A stretch of DNA of 8,463 nucleotides from Pseudomonadota bacterium. Its GTDB lineage: Bacteria > Pseudomonadota > Gammaproteobacteria > Xanthomonadales > Xanthomonadaceae. The DNA lies in assembly GCA_023438325.1 (NCBI GenBank), contig JAEXRB010000133.1, forward strand, positions 1-8,463. The letters are read 5' to 3'. The translations under genes were made by a program, and so were the position numbers. Position 1 is the first letter of the stretch. Each line of letters starts with the position of its first letter. Below are positions 7,296 to 8,463 of the stretch, piece after piece. The notes below the pieces were generated by a model. The model saw only the letters and a list, made by a program, of their open reading frames with translations. It had not been told where the DNA came from and searched no databases.

Positions 7296-7535
7296 GGCTT
7301 TAACCGCCTCCAGGTTTCATGGGCGGTTGCCGGGTGTTCTGCTCGGCTTTGGAGAGCGTGTACGGGGAGTGGCTGGGACGGTGCCGGTAGCGTAGCTTTC
7401 CAGCAGATGCGTTGAGGCGATGCCGCACCGGAGTTGTTCCGGCACGCGCAGGGCGCATCGTGGGCGTTGGAGTCAGTCCGGGGCAGTCCACTCGGGCTGT
7501 TTCATCAAATACATCAGGTGGCGATGGGAGGTGTT
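7296..7535. other. Divergent intergenic region between the operon leader and the DUF1761 gene
   Basis: These 240 bases must hold promoters for both directions, but I see no convincing -35/-10 pair on either strand. Visible structure is limited. ATGCCGCACCG at 7420-7430 recurs in direct orientation at 7259-7269, in the operon leader. A small hairpin, CCGGA-GTTGT-TCCGG, lies at about 7428-7442. There is an AT-richer stretch (TTTCATCAAATACATC) at 7500-7515, just upstream of the DUF1761 gene, and the MKPGGG mini-ORF at 7300-7320 on the minus strand. No tRNA, riboswitch core or transposon end was recognised. Confidence 0.5.
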
Positions 7536-7916
7536 GTGAATATCTGGGTTGTCTTGCTTGCAGCGGTTTCCAGTTTCATGGTTGGCGGGCTTTGGTACTC
7601 GCCGATGCTCTTCGGGGAGGTATGGAATAAAAGGAATGGCGGTGCTCCAGCCGCCGGTCATCCGGCCAAGGTGTTCGGCATCAGCTTTGCGTTCTCGCTC
7701 GTTGCGGCGATCAGCTTTTCGCTCATCCTCGGGCCATCGCCAGCGTTGGCCGATGCGTTGAGGCTCGGCGCATTGGTCGGGTGCGGGCTGGTCGCCGCAA
7801 GCTTCGGCATCAACTACCAGTTTGCGCAGCGCAGTTTTGCGCTTTGGCTCATCGATGGCGGCTACCACGCGGTGCAGTTTCTTTTGTTCGGCGTGGTGTT
7901 CGGCCTGTGCGGATGA
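7536..7916 (+). CDS. DUF1761 family small membrane protein
   Basis: This 126-residue integral membrane protein of the DUF1761 family has no established function. It shows about four hydrophobic helices (roughly 3-24, 47-66, 73-94 and 110-124). Family-like signatures are GGLWYSPMLFG at 17-27 near the N-terminus and RSFALWLIDGGYHAVQF at 99-115 near the C-terminus. The start is taken as GTG 7536, because it yields the typical MNIWVVLLAA beginning and has GGAGG at 7527-7531. The spacing of 4 bases is short, and an in-frame ATG at 7524 would add four residues with a weaker SD. It is transcribed away from the OsmC operon and stands alone before the peptidase gene. The short stretch around codons 30-36 (AATAAAAGGAATGG) is less GC-biased than its surroundings, but that alone does not show transfer. 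Confidence 0.88.
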   Translation: MNIWVVLLAAVSSFMVGGLWYSPMLFGEVWNKRNGGAPAAGHPAKVFGISFAFSLVAAISFSLILGPSPALADALRLGALVGCGLVAASFGINYQFAQRSFALWLIDGGYHAVQFLLFGVVFGLCG

Positions 7917-8105
7917 GGCCTGGCACGTCATCGAGGCGACACAGGTTCGCGCGGTGGCTTGATCCGCCGCCTGGGCCAAAAGGTCGAAATGCGCCTGTCT
8001 TGCGGCGGCTGCGGTTGGGCCTGTGCACTTGGACACGGGCTGTCACGGCGAGACCGTTCTAAACTTCCAAGTCTTCCGCTTCCGTCAGTTCCGAAAGGTT
8101 TTCCG
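7917..8105. other. Intergenic region with a possible weak terminator and an upstream promoter region
   Basis: GCGGTGG (7951-7957) and CCGCCGC (7964-7970) form a 7-bp stem with one G-U pair and a 6-base loop, 35 bases after the DUF1761 stop. Without a U-tract it is at best a weak terminator. Further on, TAAACT at 8060-8065 could serve as a -10 element for the peptidase gene, but no well-spaced -35 accompanies it. TTGGAC at 8029-8034 is too far away, at 25 bases. No gene is seen. Confidence 0.35.
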
Positions 8106-8463
8106 ATGCGTCGATCTCTTGCCGGCATCTTGCCGATGTTGCTCGCTCTGCCTGTTTCCCTGACTGCCATGGCTGCCGCGCCGTTGACGCTGGAGCAGAT
8201 CATGGCCGATCCGGATTGGATCGGGGTGCCGGTTGAGGCGCCGTTCTGGGCGCTGGATGGCAAGCGGGTGGTTTATTCGCTCAAGCGCGAGGGCAGTTCG
8301 CTGCGCGACCTGCATGCCGTGGCGCTTGCCGATGGCGTCACGCGCAAACTCGAAGATACGGAGTTGGCCGGGTTGGATGCGGCCTCGCCGGTGTACGACC
8401 GCAATCGCTCGCGGGCGTTGTTCGTGCGCAATGGCGATGTGTTCCTGCGCGACCTGCGCAGCG
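8106..8463 (+). CDS. S9 family (prolyl oligopeptidase/DPP-IV-like) exported peptidase, 3'-truncated
   Basis: These are the first 119 residues of a serine peptidase that probably cleaves peptides, often next to proline, in the periplasm. The chain starts with a signal peptide (MRRSLAGILPMLLALPVSLTAMA, cleavage near residue 23-25). It continues with LTLEQIMADPDWIGVPVE and FWALDGKRVVYSLKREG, the opening of the N-terminal beta-propeller of S9 peptidases as found in Xanthomonadales. Two further blade-like segments follow (RDLHAVALADG, ALFVRNGDVFLRDL). The catalytic Ser-Asp-His domain lies beyond the window, so activity cannot be judged. ATG 8106 has AAAGG 7 bases upstream. The frame is open to the window end. 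It reads in the same direction as the DUF1761 gene, but the 189-base gap suggests its own promoter. Confidence 0.9.
   Translation, partial: MRRSLAGILPMLLALPVSLTAMAAAPLTLEQIMADPDWIGVPVEAPFWALDGKRVVYSLKREGSSLRDLHAVALADGVTRKLEDTELAGLDAASPVYDRNRSRALFVRNGDVFLRDLRS

Noticed and set aside
7296..7535. Known riboswitch (cobalamin, SAM, SAH or TPP type) in the divergent intergenic region
   Set aside because: I looked for the conserved cores on both strands and found none, only short GC-rich stems.
7473..8036. Minus-strand open frame of 187 codons over the DUF1761 gene
   Set aside because: It is antisense to a gene with recognisable DUF1761 motifs, its composition is low in hydrophobic order, and it has no SD or known domain.
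1..8463. CRISPR array, tRNA, rRNA, insertion sequence or integration site
   Set aside because: No regularly spaced repeats, no tRNA-like cloverleaf, no transposase motifs and no terminal inverted repeats were seen.

Overview
The window is GC-rich, tightly packed Gram-negative DNA. It carries two TonB-dependent outer-membrane receptors (TBDRs), an exported S9-family peptidase of the type common in Xanthomonadales, and several genes with Sec-type signal peptides. Together these suggest a gammaproteobacterium of the Lysobacter/Xanthomonas/Rhodanobacter kind. This is inferred from protein style only; there is no rRNA or marker gene here.

Layout. (1) Bases 1-1863, plus strand: the C-terminal part of a siderophore-type TBDR whose start lies before the window. 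(2) Bases 1864-1939: a short convergent gap with a strong hairpin, probably a bidirectional terminator. (3) Bases 1940-7172, minus strand: a three-gene operon read right to left. It encodes an exported protein with two OsmC-like domains, then a 1013-residue TBDR 2 nt downstream, then an exported DUF1684 protein 8 nt further on. (4) Bases 7173-7535: a 363-base divergent intergenic region. Its left half reads as the 5' leader of the operon, with a possible 23-codon peptide ending inside a hairpin loop and a second hairpin covering the ribosome binding site of the OsmC gene. (5) Bases 7536-7916, plus strand: a small DUF1761 membrane protein. (6) Bases 7917-8105: a short gap. (7) Bases 8106-8463, plus strand: the start of an S9 prolyl-oligopeptidase/DPP-IV-like exported peptidase, cut by the window end.

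The part most worth attention is the minus-strand operon. Every member has a predicted export signal, so its products should act at the outer membrane and in the periplasm. The first gene is an internal duplication of the OsmC fold. The second copy keeps both family cysteines (Cys300, Cys370). In the first copy the aligned positions are Ala116 and Ser182. OsmC/Ohr enzymes are normally single-domain cytoplasmic thiol peroxidases, so an exported two-domain protein with one apparently dead copy, locked to a TBDR and a DUF1684 protein, is unusual. A plausible but unproven reading is a system that imports a compound through the receptor and reduces, binds or modifies it in the periplasm. The substrate cannot be told from the sequence. 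The flanking TBDR, DUF1761 and S9 genes lie on the opposite strand and look like separate transcription units.
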